A stretch of DNA of 46,674 nucleotides from Clostridiaceae bacterium (GTDB lineage Bacteria; Bacillota; Clostridia; DSM-8532): positions 1-46,674 of the forward strand of contig JAAYTU010000075.1 in NCBI GenBank assembly GCA_012523705.1. The letters are read 5' to 3'. The translations under genes and the position numbers were made by a program. The notes beneath the pieces are model-generated. The model did not search any database. It was given only the letters and a program-made list of their open reading frames with translations, and had not been told where the DNA came from. Below, piece by piece: positions 1 through 8,811 of this stretch (positions within the stretch are counted from its first letter, which is position 1; each line of letters opens with the position of its first letter).

Positions 1-14
1 AAATTGCGAGTCTG

Positions 15-974
15 TTAGTTTTTCAGATTAACCTTGTATACCTTCCTTCTGTCCAACGAAAATACCGGTTCTGAAAATTGTCCTGCCTCTATATTTTCTA
101 CAGCATTTTGAAAATCGTAAACTCTGGCATCTATCATATCTAAATGATGTAGCAGCTCCGCTTCTAAAAACATAGGCTTCTTCGGACTTCCAAAATCAGC
201 TTCGTTATGATGACTTACCACCATATGCTTTAACAACATCATTACTTCCTCTGATGCGCCAACCGACCTGCCGGCCTGATCTAACTGCTCAACGCCCATA
301 ATAATATGCCCCAGCAACTGGCCTTTCCCGGAGTATTCGGCAATTCCCAACTCATTACTTTTTAGCTCGCCTATTTTAGCTAAATCATGAATAATAACAC
401 CTGCGAAAAGCAAATCAGAATTTATTCCCTCATAGACTTTACACAGGGCATCGGCTGTGCGAAGCATACGCAGAATATGATATAGCAATCCGCCTTTTAT
501 AGAGTGGTGAAAGGACTTAGCTGCCGGGTAATAAAGCAGCTCATCTTCCTTTTGCTTAAGAATAGTCCTGACCAATGAACGAATCTCAGGGTTTGCGATT
601 CTATCAGTATAGAAATAAACCTCTTGTAACATATCCCCGGATTTAATAGGGGCAGACTGAACATAATTGTCTATATACTTCTGGTCTTCATCATCAGCCA
701 GTTTTATCACATTCACTGTTAGCTGAGGCGAATCCTGCCATGAATCAACCTTAGCATTAACATAATACAGTTTATTCAGTTTTAAGTCTGAGTAATCCTG
801 CTCACGGGCGTCCCACATCTTAGCACGGACAGTTCCCGTTTTGTCACTGAAGAGAAGATCTAAATAATTTTTTTTATTGGATGCAAGCTTTAATTCGGCT
901 GACCTTAATATGTAAATACCATTTACAGTATTTCCTACAACTAAATCTCGTATATCAATTCCCTCAAATTTCAT
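15..974 (-). CDS. yhaM: YhaM-type 3'-5' exoribonuclease (OB fold plus HD domain)
   Basis: This 319-residue protein has an N-terminal OB-fold nucleic-acid-binding domain (about residues 10-95, with the stretch LDLLFSDKTGTVRAKMWD) followed by an HD domain with HHSIKGGLLYH and IHDLAKIGE, and a later HH motif. This layout and length match the YhaM family, which degrades short or structured RNA from the 3' end with metal ions held by the HD residues. The ATG at 974 is preferred over upstream in-frame starts because AAGGAGG lies six bases before it on the minus strand. It ends the minus-strand series that starts with rny, so two RNA-decay enzymes lie in one neighbourhood. A related HD-domain nuclease or phosphohydrolase function cannot be excluded by sequence alone. 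Confidence 0.8.
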   Translation of the reverse strand: MKFEGIDIRDLVVGNTVNGIYILRSAELKLASNKKNYLDLLFSDKTGTVRAKMWDAREQDYSDLKLNKLYYVNAKVDSWQDSPQLTVNVIKLADDEDQKYIDNYVQSAPIKSGDMLQEVYFYTDRIANPEIRSLVRTILKQKEDELLYYPAAKSFHHSIKGGLLYHILRMLRTADALCKVYEGINSDLLFAGVIIHDLAKIGELKSNELGIAEYSGKGQLLGHIIMGVEQLDQAGRSVGASEEVMMLLKHMVVSHHNEADFGSPKKPMFLEAELLHHLDMIDARVYDFQNAVENIEAGQFSEPVFSLDRRKVYKVNLKN

Positions 975-1089
975 TTTTGCCTCCTTCTTAATCTCAAGCC
1001 GAAAGTATGGCCGATGGAGCTTAAACCGGATATGTCTGTTTGAAACCATTATATTCTATTGTAAACTAAAAATCATAATAAAACGAGAT

Positions 1090-2154
1090 TTATATATCCC
1101 AAACACCAACTATTCTAAGTTCCGGGGATAAAAGAAGGTTTGCTTCTTTTTGAGCTTCATATTTCTCTCCATTTTTATCAACCACTAAACGAATAACAGG
1201 CTTATTGTGAAACCCTCTGTTATACTTTGCTACTATGCCTTTTTCGCCCGAATTTAGCTTAACAGCCATTCCTATGGGATAATTAGTAATATGACTTGTG
1301 AAAGCATCAAGCAATGCCTTGTCGAAATGTTTCTGACTTAAGGAGCACAAATAATCCACCACTTCATGGGGATACATCTTTTTTCTGTATATCCTGTCAG
1401 TAGTTAACGCATCATATACATCGGCTATAGCAACTATCCTTGCCTGCAGTGGAATCACACTGTTTTTCAGATTATAAGGGTATCCGCTTCCGTCGGTCCT
1501 TTCATGGTGGTATAAAGCGATATCACATGCTATGGGGGGAATACCCTCTGATTTTTTTAGTATTTCATACCCATAAAAGGTATGCCTTTTAACTTCATTA
1601 TATTCATTAATAGAAAGGTTAGTAGGCTTTTGCAAAATATTTTCATCTACCATTACCTTGCCGATATCATGAAGGAGAGCTCCTATTCCTAGCTCCTTTA
1701 AATGATTTCCCCTCAATCCCACGGCATACCCTGTAATCAAAGAAAAAATAGCTACATTAACACTGTGTGAATAAGTATAATCGTCAACAGAACGAACATC
1801 ATAAAGATTCATTGTTATAAAATCGTTCTTTAAGATTTCGTTCAGGAGGGTTTCGACAATGTTCAAAATCTTCTGGGCGTTAACAGAAATTTTAATGGTG
1901 GGGGAAGTCATGATGTCCTTTACTTTTGATTTAATATCTACTAATATCTCTTCTTTTATAGCCTCAACAACTGTAATTCCTCTTGATAAATCATCCTCAA
2001 TATATATATCGGTAATACGGTAATTTCGCAATTGCTTAATAATCTCATCTGTTAGCCTGGTCCCAGCCGCCAGAAGAAGTTTACCATCCAGAGTATGAAT
2101 ATCGCATGCCGTACAATAGCCCGGTTTTGCTCTACATAGGTCAATTCTTCTCAC
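1090..2154 (-). CDS. HD-GYP domain protein, probable cyclic-di-nucleotide phosphodiesterase
   Basis: The 354-residue product has an N-terminal DUF3391-like part (RRIDLCRAKPGY, then DGKLLLAAGT) and a C-terminal HD-GYP domain. The catalytic signatures are complete: LLHDIGK for HD and HHERTDGSGYP for the GYP loop, followed by ARIVAIADVYDALTTDR. Members of this family hydrolyse cyclic di-GMP or related dinucleotides in the cytoplasm. I see no membrane segment or receiver domain, so the input signal is unknown. The start is placed at the GTG at 2154, which has GGAGG ten bases upstream and begins the conserved RRIDL segment. An ATG at 2226 would add 24 residues that do not look conserved. It lies about 110 bases downstream of the phosphoglucomutase gene. 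Confidence 0.85.
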   Translation of the reverse strand: MRRIDLCRAKPGYCTACDIHTLDGKLLLAAGTRLTDEIIKQLRNYRITDIYIEDDLSRGITVVEAIKEEILVDIKSKVKDIMTSPTIKISVNAQKILNIVETLLNEILKNDFITMNLYDVRSVDDYTYSHSVNVAIFSLITGYAVGLRGNHLKELGIGALLHDIGKVMVDENILQKPTNLSINEYNEVKRHTFYGYEILKKSEGIPPIACDIALYHHERTDGSGYPYNLKNSVIPLQARIVAIADVYDALTTDRIYRKKMYPHEVVDYLCSLSQKHFDKALLDAFTSHITNYPIGMAVKLNSGEKGIVAKYNRGFHNKPVIRLVVDKNGEKYEAQKEANLLLSPELRIVGVWDI

Positions 2155-2263
2155 GTACAAGAATCCTCCATAATATTGTAGAGATAGCCTATCTAAGCCA
2201 TGGTCCAGAGCATAAAAAAAGGTCAAGAATAAACAGACAGACTTTAAATAAACTCCAGCTAAT

Positions 2264-4000
2264 TCATACCACCAAAAGAGGATTTATAACATCTTTTACA
2301 TTTTTCTTCAAAATTTTTAGTTCTGTCTGTGCCTCGGCAAGGGAATAAGAAGACACTCCATAGTAAATTTTTATTTTGGGCTCAGTTCCGGAAGGTCTGA
2401 CACAGAACCAGAATCCAGAGTCCAATGTGTAATGAAGCACATTGGATTTAGGTAATTGTATCCGGGTAGTCTCATTAGTTTTAAGATCCTTTCTTACCTG
2501 CCTTTCGTAATCTGAGAAAATACGTACATCCATGTTACCCACTTTATTTAATTCCATATTTCTTAAAGTTTCCATGGCCTGGGCTATTTTATCCTGGCCC
2601 TCTTTACCCTTCAGGACAATGGAATCAGTTTCTTCCTTAACATACCCATACTTCTCGAATAACTCCAGCAGTCCGGAATACACGTTCATACCACGGGATT
2701 TATACCATGCGTACAACTCAGCTATAAGCATAGACGCTGACACTGCATCCTTGTCCCGGGCATGGGTTCCAATAAGAAAACCATAGCTTTCCTCGAAGCC
2801 AAACATAAAGCATTTCTTTCCGGTATCATGATAAAGCTTTATAAGCTCTCCGATAAATTTAAAACCGGTAAGAACATCTATGGATTCAACATTATAATTT
2901 TCAGCAATTGTCCTTGCTAGATTGCTTGATACAATAGTTTTAACAGCAAAAGCATTATCCGGCAATTCCTTTTTCTCATACCTTTGTGAAAGAATATATT
3001 CCAATAACAGACAGCCTATCTGATTGCCTGTCAGCGTGACATATTCATTCCTGTCATTTTTTACAACTACTCCGACGCGGTCGGCATCGGGATCAGTTCC
3101 TATTATAAGGTCAACCCCTTCTTTTTCCGCCATTTCTATAGCAATCTTAAAGGCTGCCTTTTCCTCAGGGTTAGGGTATGATACAGTAGAAAAGTTCGGA
3201 TCAGGCTTTTCCTGTTCTTTTACAACCAAAACATTTTCAAATCCAATTTCATTTAAAAGCCTTCTTACCGGCTTATTCCCTGAGCCATGGAGAGGCGTGT
3301 AGATAATTTTAGTTTCTTTACCATACTTTCTGGACAGTTCAGAATTTATACAAAGCTTCTTACATTCTTCAATGTATTTGTTATCAATATCTTCTCCGAT
3401 AATTTCAATCAGTCCACGTTCTTTAGCCTCGGACTCCAGCATGCAGCTGATTTTTGAGATGTCTGTTAATGCATTAACCTCATCTATTACTGCATCAGAT
3501 TCCTTAGGAGGAAGCTGACAACCATCGCTGCCATATGCTTTAAATCCATTATATTCTTTTGGGTTATGGCTGGCAGTAATCACAACACCAGCTCCGCATT
3601 TAAGATATCTTACTGCAAAAGAAAGCTCTGGAGTGGGGCGAAGTTCGTCAAAGAGATATGCCTTTATTTCGTTGCAAGCCATAACTAATGCTACTTCCAA
3701 GGCAAATTCGTATGAGCAATTACGGGAATCATAAGCAATTGCAACGCTCTGTTTATCAGGTTCATACTTTTTAATGAAATTAGCCAATCCCTGTGCTGCT
3801 TTGCGCACAGTGTATCTGTTCATACGATTGGTGCCCGCACCAATGGTTCCCCGCATGCCCCCTGTACCGAACTCTAGCTCCTTATAAAACCTGTCTTCTA
3901 TTTCTTTTTCGTCATCCTTAATAGCTAATAATTCATTCTTTGTTTTCTCATCATAATATGGATTCTCAAGCCACTCTTTATATACAGCTTTATATGTCAT
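2264..4000 (-). CDS. pgcA: Phosphoglucomutase/phosphomannomutase, alpha-D-phosphohexomutase family
   Basis: The 578-residue protein interconverts glucose 1-phosphate and glucose 6-phosphate, feeding UDP-glucose and cell-envelope sugar synthesis. The four family signatures are present: the phosphoserine loop TASHNP (Ser near residue 144), the metal loop DPDADR (about 301-306), the sugar loop GFEESYGF and the phosphate-binding RPSGTEPK near the C-terminus. Length agrees with the roughly 580-residue PgcA type of Firmicutes rather than the 450-residue GlmM. The ATG at 4000 is chosen because GGAGGAG lies just upstream; a longer frame to 4066 would overlap spoVS. It follows spoVS by about 50 bases and is probably cotranscribed with it. 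Confidence 0.93.
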   Translation of the reverse strand: MTYKAVYKEWLENPYYDEKTKNELLAIKDDEKEIEDRFYKELEFGTGGMRGTIGAGTNRMNRYTVRKAAQGLANFIKKYEPDKQSVAIAYDSRNCSYEFALEVALVMACNEIKAYLFDELRPTPELSFAVRYLKCGAGVVITASHNPKEYNGFKAYGSDGCQLPPKESDAVIDEVNALTDISKISCMLESEAKERGLIEIIGEDIDNKYIEECKKLCINSELSRKYGKETKIIYTPLHGSGNKPVRRLLNEIGFENVLVVKEQEKPDPNFSTVSYPNPEEKAAFKIAIEMAEKEGVDLIIGTDPDADRVGVVVKNDRNEYVTLTGNQIGCLLLEYILSQRYEKKELPDNAFAVKTIVSSNLARTIAENYNVESIDVLTGFKFIGELIKLYHDTGKKCFMFGFEESYGFLIGTHARDKDAVSASMLIAELYAWYKSRGMNVYSGLLELFEKYGYVKEETDSIVLKGKEGQDKIAQAMETLRNMELNKVGNMDVRIFSDYERQVRKDLKTNETTRIQLPKSNVLHYTLDSGFWFCVRPSGTEPKIKIYYGVSSYSLAEAQTELKILKKNVKDVINPLLVV

Positions 4001-4049
4001 ATTAGCTCCTCCAAAAATTAGAATATAATAAAGATTAAAAAAAAGTATA

Positions 4050-4313
4050 TCATCTTCTTGGCTCAATAATCAACTTAATTGCAGTTCTTTCATCCCCATC
4101 TATAATAATCTCTGAAAATGCTGGTATACAGACCAAATCTATTCCTACAGGTGCTAGAAACCCTCTGGCAATAGCTACAGCTTTAATAGCCTGATTTAAT
4201 GCCCCTGCACCAACAGATTGTATTTCGGCTACTCCATTTTCTCTTACAACTCCTGCTATTGCACCAGCTACCGAGTTGGGATTTGATTTTGATGAAACCT
4301 TCAACAGACTCAT
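4050..4313 (-). CDS. spoVS: Stage V sporulation protein S
   Basis: The 87-residue product matches SpoVS over its full length, with the hallmark stretches SNPNSVAGAIAGV, VGAGALNQAIKAVAIARGF and GDERTAIKLIIEPR. SpoVS is a small Alba-like protein needed for progression beyond stage V of sporulation and is also found in some bacteria that do not sporulate. The ATG at 4313 has GGGGG eight bases upstream. It lies 18 bases after ymdB, a spacing that suggests one transcript; the order rny-ymdB-spoVS is a familiar one in spore formers. Confidence 0.96.
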   Translation of the reverse strand: MSLLKVSSKSNPNSVAGAIAGVVRENGVAEIQSVGAGALNQAIKAVAIARGFLAPVGIDLVCIPAFSEIIIDGDERTAIKLIIEPRR

Positions 4314-4331
4314 TTGGCAACCCCCATATAA

Positions 4332-5117
4332 TTAAATATTAAATACCTCATTAATTCTTACTATTTTACTAGCTTTATAAGTTTGATCATCTATATCTAT
4401 TATTACTGCGTTAATTTGTACTTTCCCTTTAGCAACCTCATGTTGTATAGGCATTCCTAGTGTAAATTTCTTTATAATAAGTTCCTTGTCAACACCGATG
4501 ACACCTCCGAAGGGACCGGTCATTCCTACATCAGAAATATAGGCCGTACCTTTTTCGAGTATCTTTTCATCGGCAGTTTGAATATGGGTATGGGTACCCA
4601 CCATACACGAAACTCTTCCGTCAAGATAATAGCCCATGGCAACCTTTTCACTGGTTGCTTCAGCATGAAAATCGACCAGAATACAATCAGCTTGTCCCTT
4701 AAGAAAAGAAATTTCACGATCAACTATCTGAAAAGGACAATCAACCGTAGAATCCATATATACGCGACCTAAAAGGTTAATCACGGCTAATTTCAGTCCG
4801 TTCTTTTCCAGAACCATACGGCCTTTACCCGGTACACCCTTTGGGTAGTTTGCTGGTCTTATTATATTAATGCCCGAATCAATAATCCTTAATATTTCTT
4901 TTCTGGACCAGGTGTGGTTACCCATAGTAATAGCGTCTATGCCAGTATTAAATATCTCTTGGGCAGTGTTATAACTAATTCCTCTGCCACCTGCTGTATT
5001 TTCTCCATTAGCTATAGTGAAATCCGGGCGATATTTTGACTTAATTGTATCCATTGAAGCTCTTAGAGCATTTCTCCCTGCTTCTCCAAATACATCCCCT
5101 ATAAAAAGGACCTTCAA
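4332..5117 (-). CDS. ymdB: YmdB metallophosphoesterase, 2',3'-cyclic-nucleotide phosphodiesterase family
   Basis: The 261-residue protein shows the binuclear metallophosphoesterase motifs of the YmdB family: GDVFGEAGR at the N-terminus (Asp8), NGEN near residue 38, MGNHTW near 67, VDFHAEATSEK near 150 and GTHTHIQTAD near 177. YmdB of Bacillus acts on 2',3'-cAMP and influences the choice between biofilm and motility, probably through RNA metabolism with RNase Y. The start codon is TTG at 5117, with GAGAGGAAG upstream; it directly begins the conserved MKVLFIGD segment. It lies just behind the hairpin that follows rny, so its expression may depend on read-through. Confidence 0.93.
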   Translation of the reverse strand: MKVLFIGDVFGEAGRNALRASMDTIKSKYRPDFTIANGENTAGGRGISYNTAQEIFNTGIDAITMGNHTWSRKEILRIIDSGINIIRPANYPKGVPGKGRMVLEKNGLKLAVINLLGRVYMDSTVDCPFQIVDREISFLKGQADCILVDFHAEATSEKVAMGYYLDGRVSCMVGTHTHIQTADEKILEKGTAYISDVGMTGPFGGVIGVDKELIIKKFTLGMPIQHEVAKGKVQINAVIIDIDDQTYKASKIVRINEVFNI

Positions 5118-5130
5118 TATTTTCTTCCTC

Positions 5131-5162
5131 TCAAAACACGGGAAGCGTTTTCACGCTTCCCG
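5131..5162 (-). terminator. Hairpin between rny and ymdB
   Basis: A perfect 9-bp stem (CGGGAAGCG at 5139-5147 with CGCTTCCCG at 5154-5162, six-base loop) begins eight bases after the rny stop codon on the minus strand. A short TGTTTTG tract follows it. The weak T-run suggests partial termination or mRNA 3'-end protection rather than a full stop, because ymdB follows at once with only its ribosome site. Confidence 0.7.
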
Positions 5163-5169
5163 CCTAAGA

Positions 5170-6741
5170 TTATTTTGCATATTCAACTGCACGAGTTTCC
5201 CTTATAATATGGACCTTAATTTGTCCGGGATACTCCATTTCGTTTTCAATTTGTTTTACTATATCCCGTGCGACCATAACCATGGTTTCATCGTTAACCA
5301 TTTCAGGCTTAACCATAATACGAACTTCGCGTCCTGCCTGAATAGCATACGACTTATCAACCTCAGAAAATCCATTAGCGATTTCCTCGAGTTTTTGCAA
5401 CCTCTTAACATAGTTTTCTATGGTCTCGCGTCTGGCTCCTGGTCTTGCTCCTGAAACTGCATCGGCAGCCTGTACCAGAACAGCAATAATAGAATTTGGT
5501 TCCACATCACCATGGTGAGCCATAACGGCATGGATAACGTCTTCGCTCTCCTTGTACTTCCTGCAGATCTCAGCACCTATAGATACATGGGTGCCTTCAA
5601 CCTCATGGTCAATAGCTTTACCGATGTCGTGTAATAATCCTGCGCGTTTTGCCAGAGTTACATCCTCACCGAGTTCAGCAGCCATAAGGCCTGCAAGATG
5701 GGATACCTCTATTGAGTGTGTCAGAACATTCTGTCCATAGCTTGTTCTGTACTTAAGCTTTCCAAGAAGCCTAATAATCTCTGAATTTAAGCCGTGAACA
5801 CCTGTTTCAAAGGTAGCACGGTCTCCCTCCTCACGAATTGTGTTTTCAACTTCCTTCTTGGCTTTTTCAACCATTTCTTCAATTCGGGCAGGGTGAATTC
5901 TTCCATCGACAATGAGTTTTTCTAGAGCAATCCTGGCAATTTCTCTTCTTATAGGATCAAACCCTGATAAAACTACTGCCTCCGGAGTATCATCAATAAT
6001 GAGTTCAATACCTGTAAGGGTTTCAAGTGTTCTGATATTCCGGCCTTCGCGTCCAATAATTCTGCCCTTCATTTCATCATTAGGCAATGGAACAACCGAA
6101 ACTGTTATCTCAGATGCATGGTCTGCAGCACATCTTTGGATGGCAGTGGATAAAACCTCCTTAGCCTTCCTGTTAGCCTCTTCCTTGGCGCGGTCAAAGA
6201 TATCTTTAACCATTATTGCCGCTTCATGCTTGACTTCACCTTCAATATTACTTAAAAGGTATTGTTTTGCCTCTTCTACCGACAACCCGGATATACTTTC
6301 CAGCTTCTCTAACTGCTGTTTGTAAATCTGTTCGATATCGGCCTGTCTTTGTTCAATCTCCTGAATCTGCTTATTCAGTGCTTCATCTTTCTTTTCGAGG
6401 GCATCCATTTTCTTTTCGAGAGTTTCATCCTTCTGTTGAAGGCGTCTTTCATTCCTCTGAATTTCTGACCTGCGTTCACGAACCTCTCTTTCAATTTCAA
6501 CCCTGCTTTTATGAATTTCTTCACGTGCCTCTATCAAGGCGTCGCGTTTCTTTCTTTCTGCAATTTTCTCAGCTTCACTTACTATGCGTTGGCTTTCCTT
6601 TTCAGCACTTCCTATTTCGGCTTCAGCCACTCGCTTTCTATGCTCAACTCCCCTTCGGAAGAAAATAAGTGAACTTATAAATGCTATTACGAGTCCAATA
6701 ACAAGTCCTACAATAATTGAGATTAGATCGATTACACTCAC
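5170..6741 (-). CDS. rny: Ribonuclease Y
   Basis: The 523-residue protein has the RNase Y layout: one N-terminal membrane segment (about residues 5-27), a long charged coiled coil (about 30-200), a KH RNA-binding domain containing [10 protein letters not shown] (about 224-233) and an HD domain with [12 protein letters not shown] (about 367). RNase Y is the membrane-bound endonuclease that starts mRNA decay in many Firmicutes. Length is typical. The GTG at 6741 lies directly after AGAGGAGGTGA, so the Shine-Dalgarno spacing is short; no other in-frame start precedes the membrane segment. ymdB follows after a hairpin. Confidence 0.96.
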   Translation of the reverse strand: MSVIDLISIIVGLVIGLVIAFISSLIFFRRGVEHRKRVAEAEIGSAEKESQRIVSEAEKIAERKKRDALIEAREEIHKSRVEIEREVRERRSEIQRNERRLQQKDETLEKKMDALEKKDEALNKQIQEIEQRQADIEQIYKQQLEKLESISGLSVEEAKQYLLSNIEGEVKHEAAIMVKDIFDRAKEEANRKAKEVLSTAIQRCAADHASEITVSVVPLPNDEMKGRIIGREGRNIRTLETLTGIELIIDDTPEAVVLSGFDPIRREIARIALEKLIVDGRIHPARIEEMVEKAKKEVENTIREEGDRATFETGVHGLNSEIIRLLGKLKYRTSYGQNVLTHSIEVSHLAGLMAAELGEDVTLAKRAGLLHDIGKAIDHEVEGTHVSIGAEICRKYKESEDVIHAVMAHHGDVEPNSIIAVLVQAADAVSGARPGARRETIENYVKRLQKLEEIANGFSEVDKSYAIQAGREVRIMVKPEMVNDETMVMVARDIVKQIENEMEYPGQIKVHIIRETRAVEYAK

Positions 6742-6866
6742 CTCCTCTGCTTTTGTTTCTTCACATCTAATTCATAATCAATAAAGCAAATAAAATAAAA
6801 TGGCATAATAGAAAACGCATACGAAATGCCATCATAGAACTATTGTATACAGTTTTAAAAACTGTG

Positions 6867-7730
6867 TCAAGAAAGCATATTTGCTTTGTGCATATTGCAT
6901 GCCTTTATGGTATTAACCAATAACATAGCCCTTGTCATAGGTCCGACTCCTCCAGGAACAGGAGTAATCGCAGACACTTTTTCTTTGACATCTTCAAAAT
7001 TTACATCCCCAGTCAACCTGCCCTCAGGTGTTCTGTTCATGCCAACATCTATTACTATGGCACCCTCTTTAACATATTCAGATGTTATAAGCTCAGTTTT
7101 ACCAATTGCAGCAACCAGTATATCTGCCTGTTTGCAAACAGATTTTAAATCCTTTGTTTTCGAATGACAAATGGTTACAGTCGCATTATTATGAAGCATG
7201 AGCATTGCCATCGGTTTTCCTACGATATTGCTTCTGCCTATAACTACGCAGTTTTTACCGGCTACTTCCAATCCGGCATCCTTTATCAGTTCCATAATAC
7301 CGGCAGGAGTACAGGGTGCAAAAATGGGTGTACCTATCATGAGCTCTCCCACATTATAGGGATGGAATGCATCCACATCCTTCTTTGGACTTATTCTTCT
7401 AATCACCTTGGCTTCATCAAGATGCTTCGGAATAGGCAGCTGAACCAAGATACCGTCAACAGAATCATCCTCGTTAAGAGTATCTATTAAACCCAATAGC
7501 TGCTCTTCTGTTGTTTCCTCGGGCAGAGCATACTCAAATGATCTGATGCCTACCTCAGCACAATCTTTCTTTTTACTGTTTACATATACTCTGGAAGCAG
7601 GATCATTTCCGACAATAACAACTGCTAGGCCCGGGACTACCCCTTTAGCAGCCATGTTTTCAACTTTTTCGCGCATTTCCGCCTTCATTCTTCCTGCTAA
7701 ATCCTTACCGTCTAATAATATATATGACAT
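6867..7730 (-). CDS. folD: Bifunctional methylenetetrahydrofolate dehydrogenase/cyclohydrolase
   Basis: The 287-residue cytoplasmic enzyme interconverts 5,10-methylene-, methenyl- and 10-formyl-tetrahydrofolate. Family signatures are complete: RVYVNSKKKDC with the catalytic Tyr49 and Lys53, QLPIPKHLD, the PCTPAG loop, the nucleotide-binding GRSNIVGKPMA and PVPGGVGPMT near the C-terminus. The ATG at 7730 has GGAGTG upstream. In acetogens and other clostridia FolD belongs to the methyl branch of one-carbon metabolism, but no other gene of that pathway is seen here. It lies between ddh and rny with gaps of 66 and 125 bases, so cotranscription is possible but not shown. Confidence 0.96.
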   Translation of the reverse strand: MSYILLDGKDLAGRMKAEMREKVENMAAKGVVPGLAVVIVGNDPASRVYVNSKKKDCAEVGIRSFEYALPEETTEEQLLGLIDTLNEDDSVDGILVQLPIPKHLDEAKVIRRISPKKDVDAFHPYNVGELMIGTPIFAPCTPAGIMELIKDAGLEVAGKNCVVIGRSNIVGKPMAMLMLHNNATVTICHSKTKDLKSVCKQADILVAAIGKTELITSEYVKEGAIVIDVGMNRTPEGRLTGDVNFEDVKEKVSAITPVPGGVGPMTRAMLLVNTIKACNMHKANMLS

Positions 7731-7796
7731 GCCTACACTCCTTTATATTAATCTTCATATATTATTACCTGAAAATATTGGTAATGCAATACTCAA

Positions 7797-8789
7797 TCAT
7801 AAAAACTCTTTGCGCAATTTTTCAGGAGATTTGGGCGATAAATATGCCGGTGGTATATCGAATACCGTTAATGCTCCTGACTTGCCCCGGGCATTAAGCT
7901 TCACTACTGCCCTTGCATAGGCCACAAGAATACTGGCTGTAAACTCCGGATTACTTTCAAGATTCAGTGAAAACTCTACAATCTGCTTATGCCCGTTGTT
8001 CTCACCAGTATTGCCGCTCCTTATTACGAAACCGCCATGGGGCATTTTATTATGATTTTTGTCAAACTCCTCCTCAGAGATAAAGTGGACGATTGTTTTA
8101 TAATCAGCAAAGTAGTTGGGCATATTGATTATTGTATTTTCTATAACAGTTGTATCGGTACCCTCCTCTGGCACAACAAAGCATTCCCTGAGGTGCCTTT
8201 CACCTGTTGCTAAATCAGGCTGCTCGCCACTTCTGATTCTTGTAATTGCATCCTCCAGAGGTATCGTATATTGAACAGCTTTTTTAACTCCCTTAACTCT
8301 TCTGACAGCATCAGAATGTCCCTGACTTACTCCCTTACCCCAGAAGGTATAGTTTTGCCCGTTGGGCAAAATGGCCTCCAGCATCATTCTGTTTATAGAA
8401 AAAAGCCCCGGATCCCAACCGGCAGATATAACAGCAGCTTTTCCTGCTTTTTTGCAGGCATCATCCATAATAGCGAAATACTCGGGAATCCTGGCATGAG
8501 TGTCAAAAGAGTCGACACAATTAAAACAACTTGCATATTTAGGACCCTGAACAGGCAAATCGGTAGCTGAACCTCCACATAAAATTAGAACATCAATACT
8601 GTCCTTATATTCATTTATATTATCAACATGAACTACTTTTACATCTTTAGATATAACCTTCAAGGTTTCAGGAGCTCTTCTTGTAAAAATTGCAACTAGT
8701 TCCATGTCTGGATTCTGAAGCAGGGACAGCTCCACTCCCCTTCCTATGTTTCCATAACCTAGAATTCCTACCTTAATGGTTTGTGTCAT
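7797..8789 (-). CDS. ddh: meso-Diaminopimelate D-dehydrogenase
   Basis: The 330-residue protein has the N-terminal Rossmann motif GILGYGNIGRG (about residues 8-18), the DAP-dehydrogenase stretches LCGGSATDLP, NCVDSFDTHARIPEY and SAGWDPGLFS, and the later KGVSQGHSDAVRR. The enzyme reductively aminates tetrahydrodipicolinate to meso-diaminopimelate in one NADPH-dependent step, bypassing the acylated intermediates. This joins functionally to dapA and dapB at 13615-15275, which make its substrate. The ATG at 8789 has GGAGGAT upstream. It is separated from the TPR gene by only 22 bases and is probably on the same transcript as ftsK and that gene. Confidence 0.95.
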   Translation of the reverse strand: MTQTIKVGILGYGNIGRGVELSLLQNPDMELVAIFTRRAPETLKVISKDVKVVHVDNINEYKDSIDVLILCGGSATDLPVQGPKYASCFNCVDSFDTHARIPEYFAIMDDACKKAGKAAVISAGWDPGLFSINRMMLEAILPNGQNYTFWGKGVSQGHSDAVRRVKGVKKAVQYTIPLEDAITRIRSGEQPDLATGERHLRECFVVPEEGTDTTVIENTIINMPNYFADYKTIVHFISEEEFDKNHNKMPHGGFVIRSGNTGENNGHKQIVEFSLNLESNPEFTASILVAYARAVVKLNARGKSGALTVFDIPPAYLSPKSPEKLRKEFL

Positions 8790-8811
8790 AAATCATCCTC
8801 CAAATCAAAAT

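Noticed and set aside
2155-2226. N-terminal extension of the HD-GYP protein to ATG 2226
   Set aside because: The extra 24 residues do not resemble the family, and the GTG at 2154 has a GGAGG site.
4000-4066. Phosphoglucomutase start at 4066
   Set aside because: It would overlap spoVS and lacks a ribosome site; ATG 4000 has GGAGGAG and begins where the family begins.
5912-6325. A 137-residue plus-strand ORF inside rny
   Set aside because: It is an antisense shadow of the coiled coil and KH region; the minus-strand frame has full family motifs.
6849-6865. Palindrome ACAGTTTT/AAAACTGT behind folD as a terminator
   Set aside because: The usable stem is only six A/T-rich pairs and no T-run follows on the minus strand.
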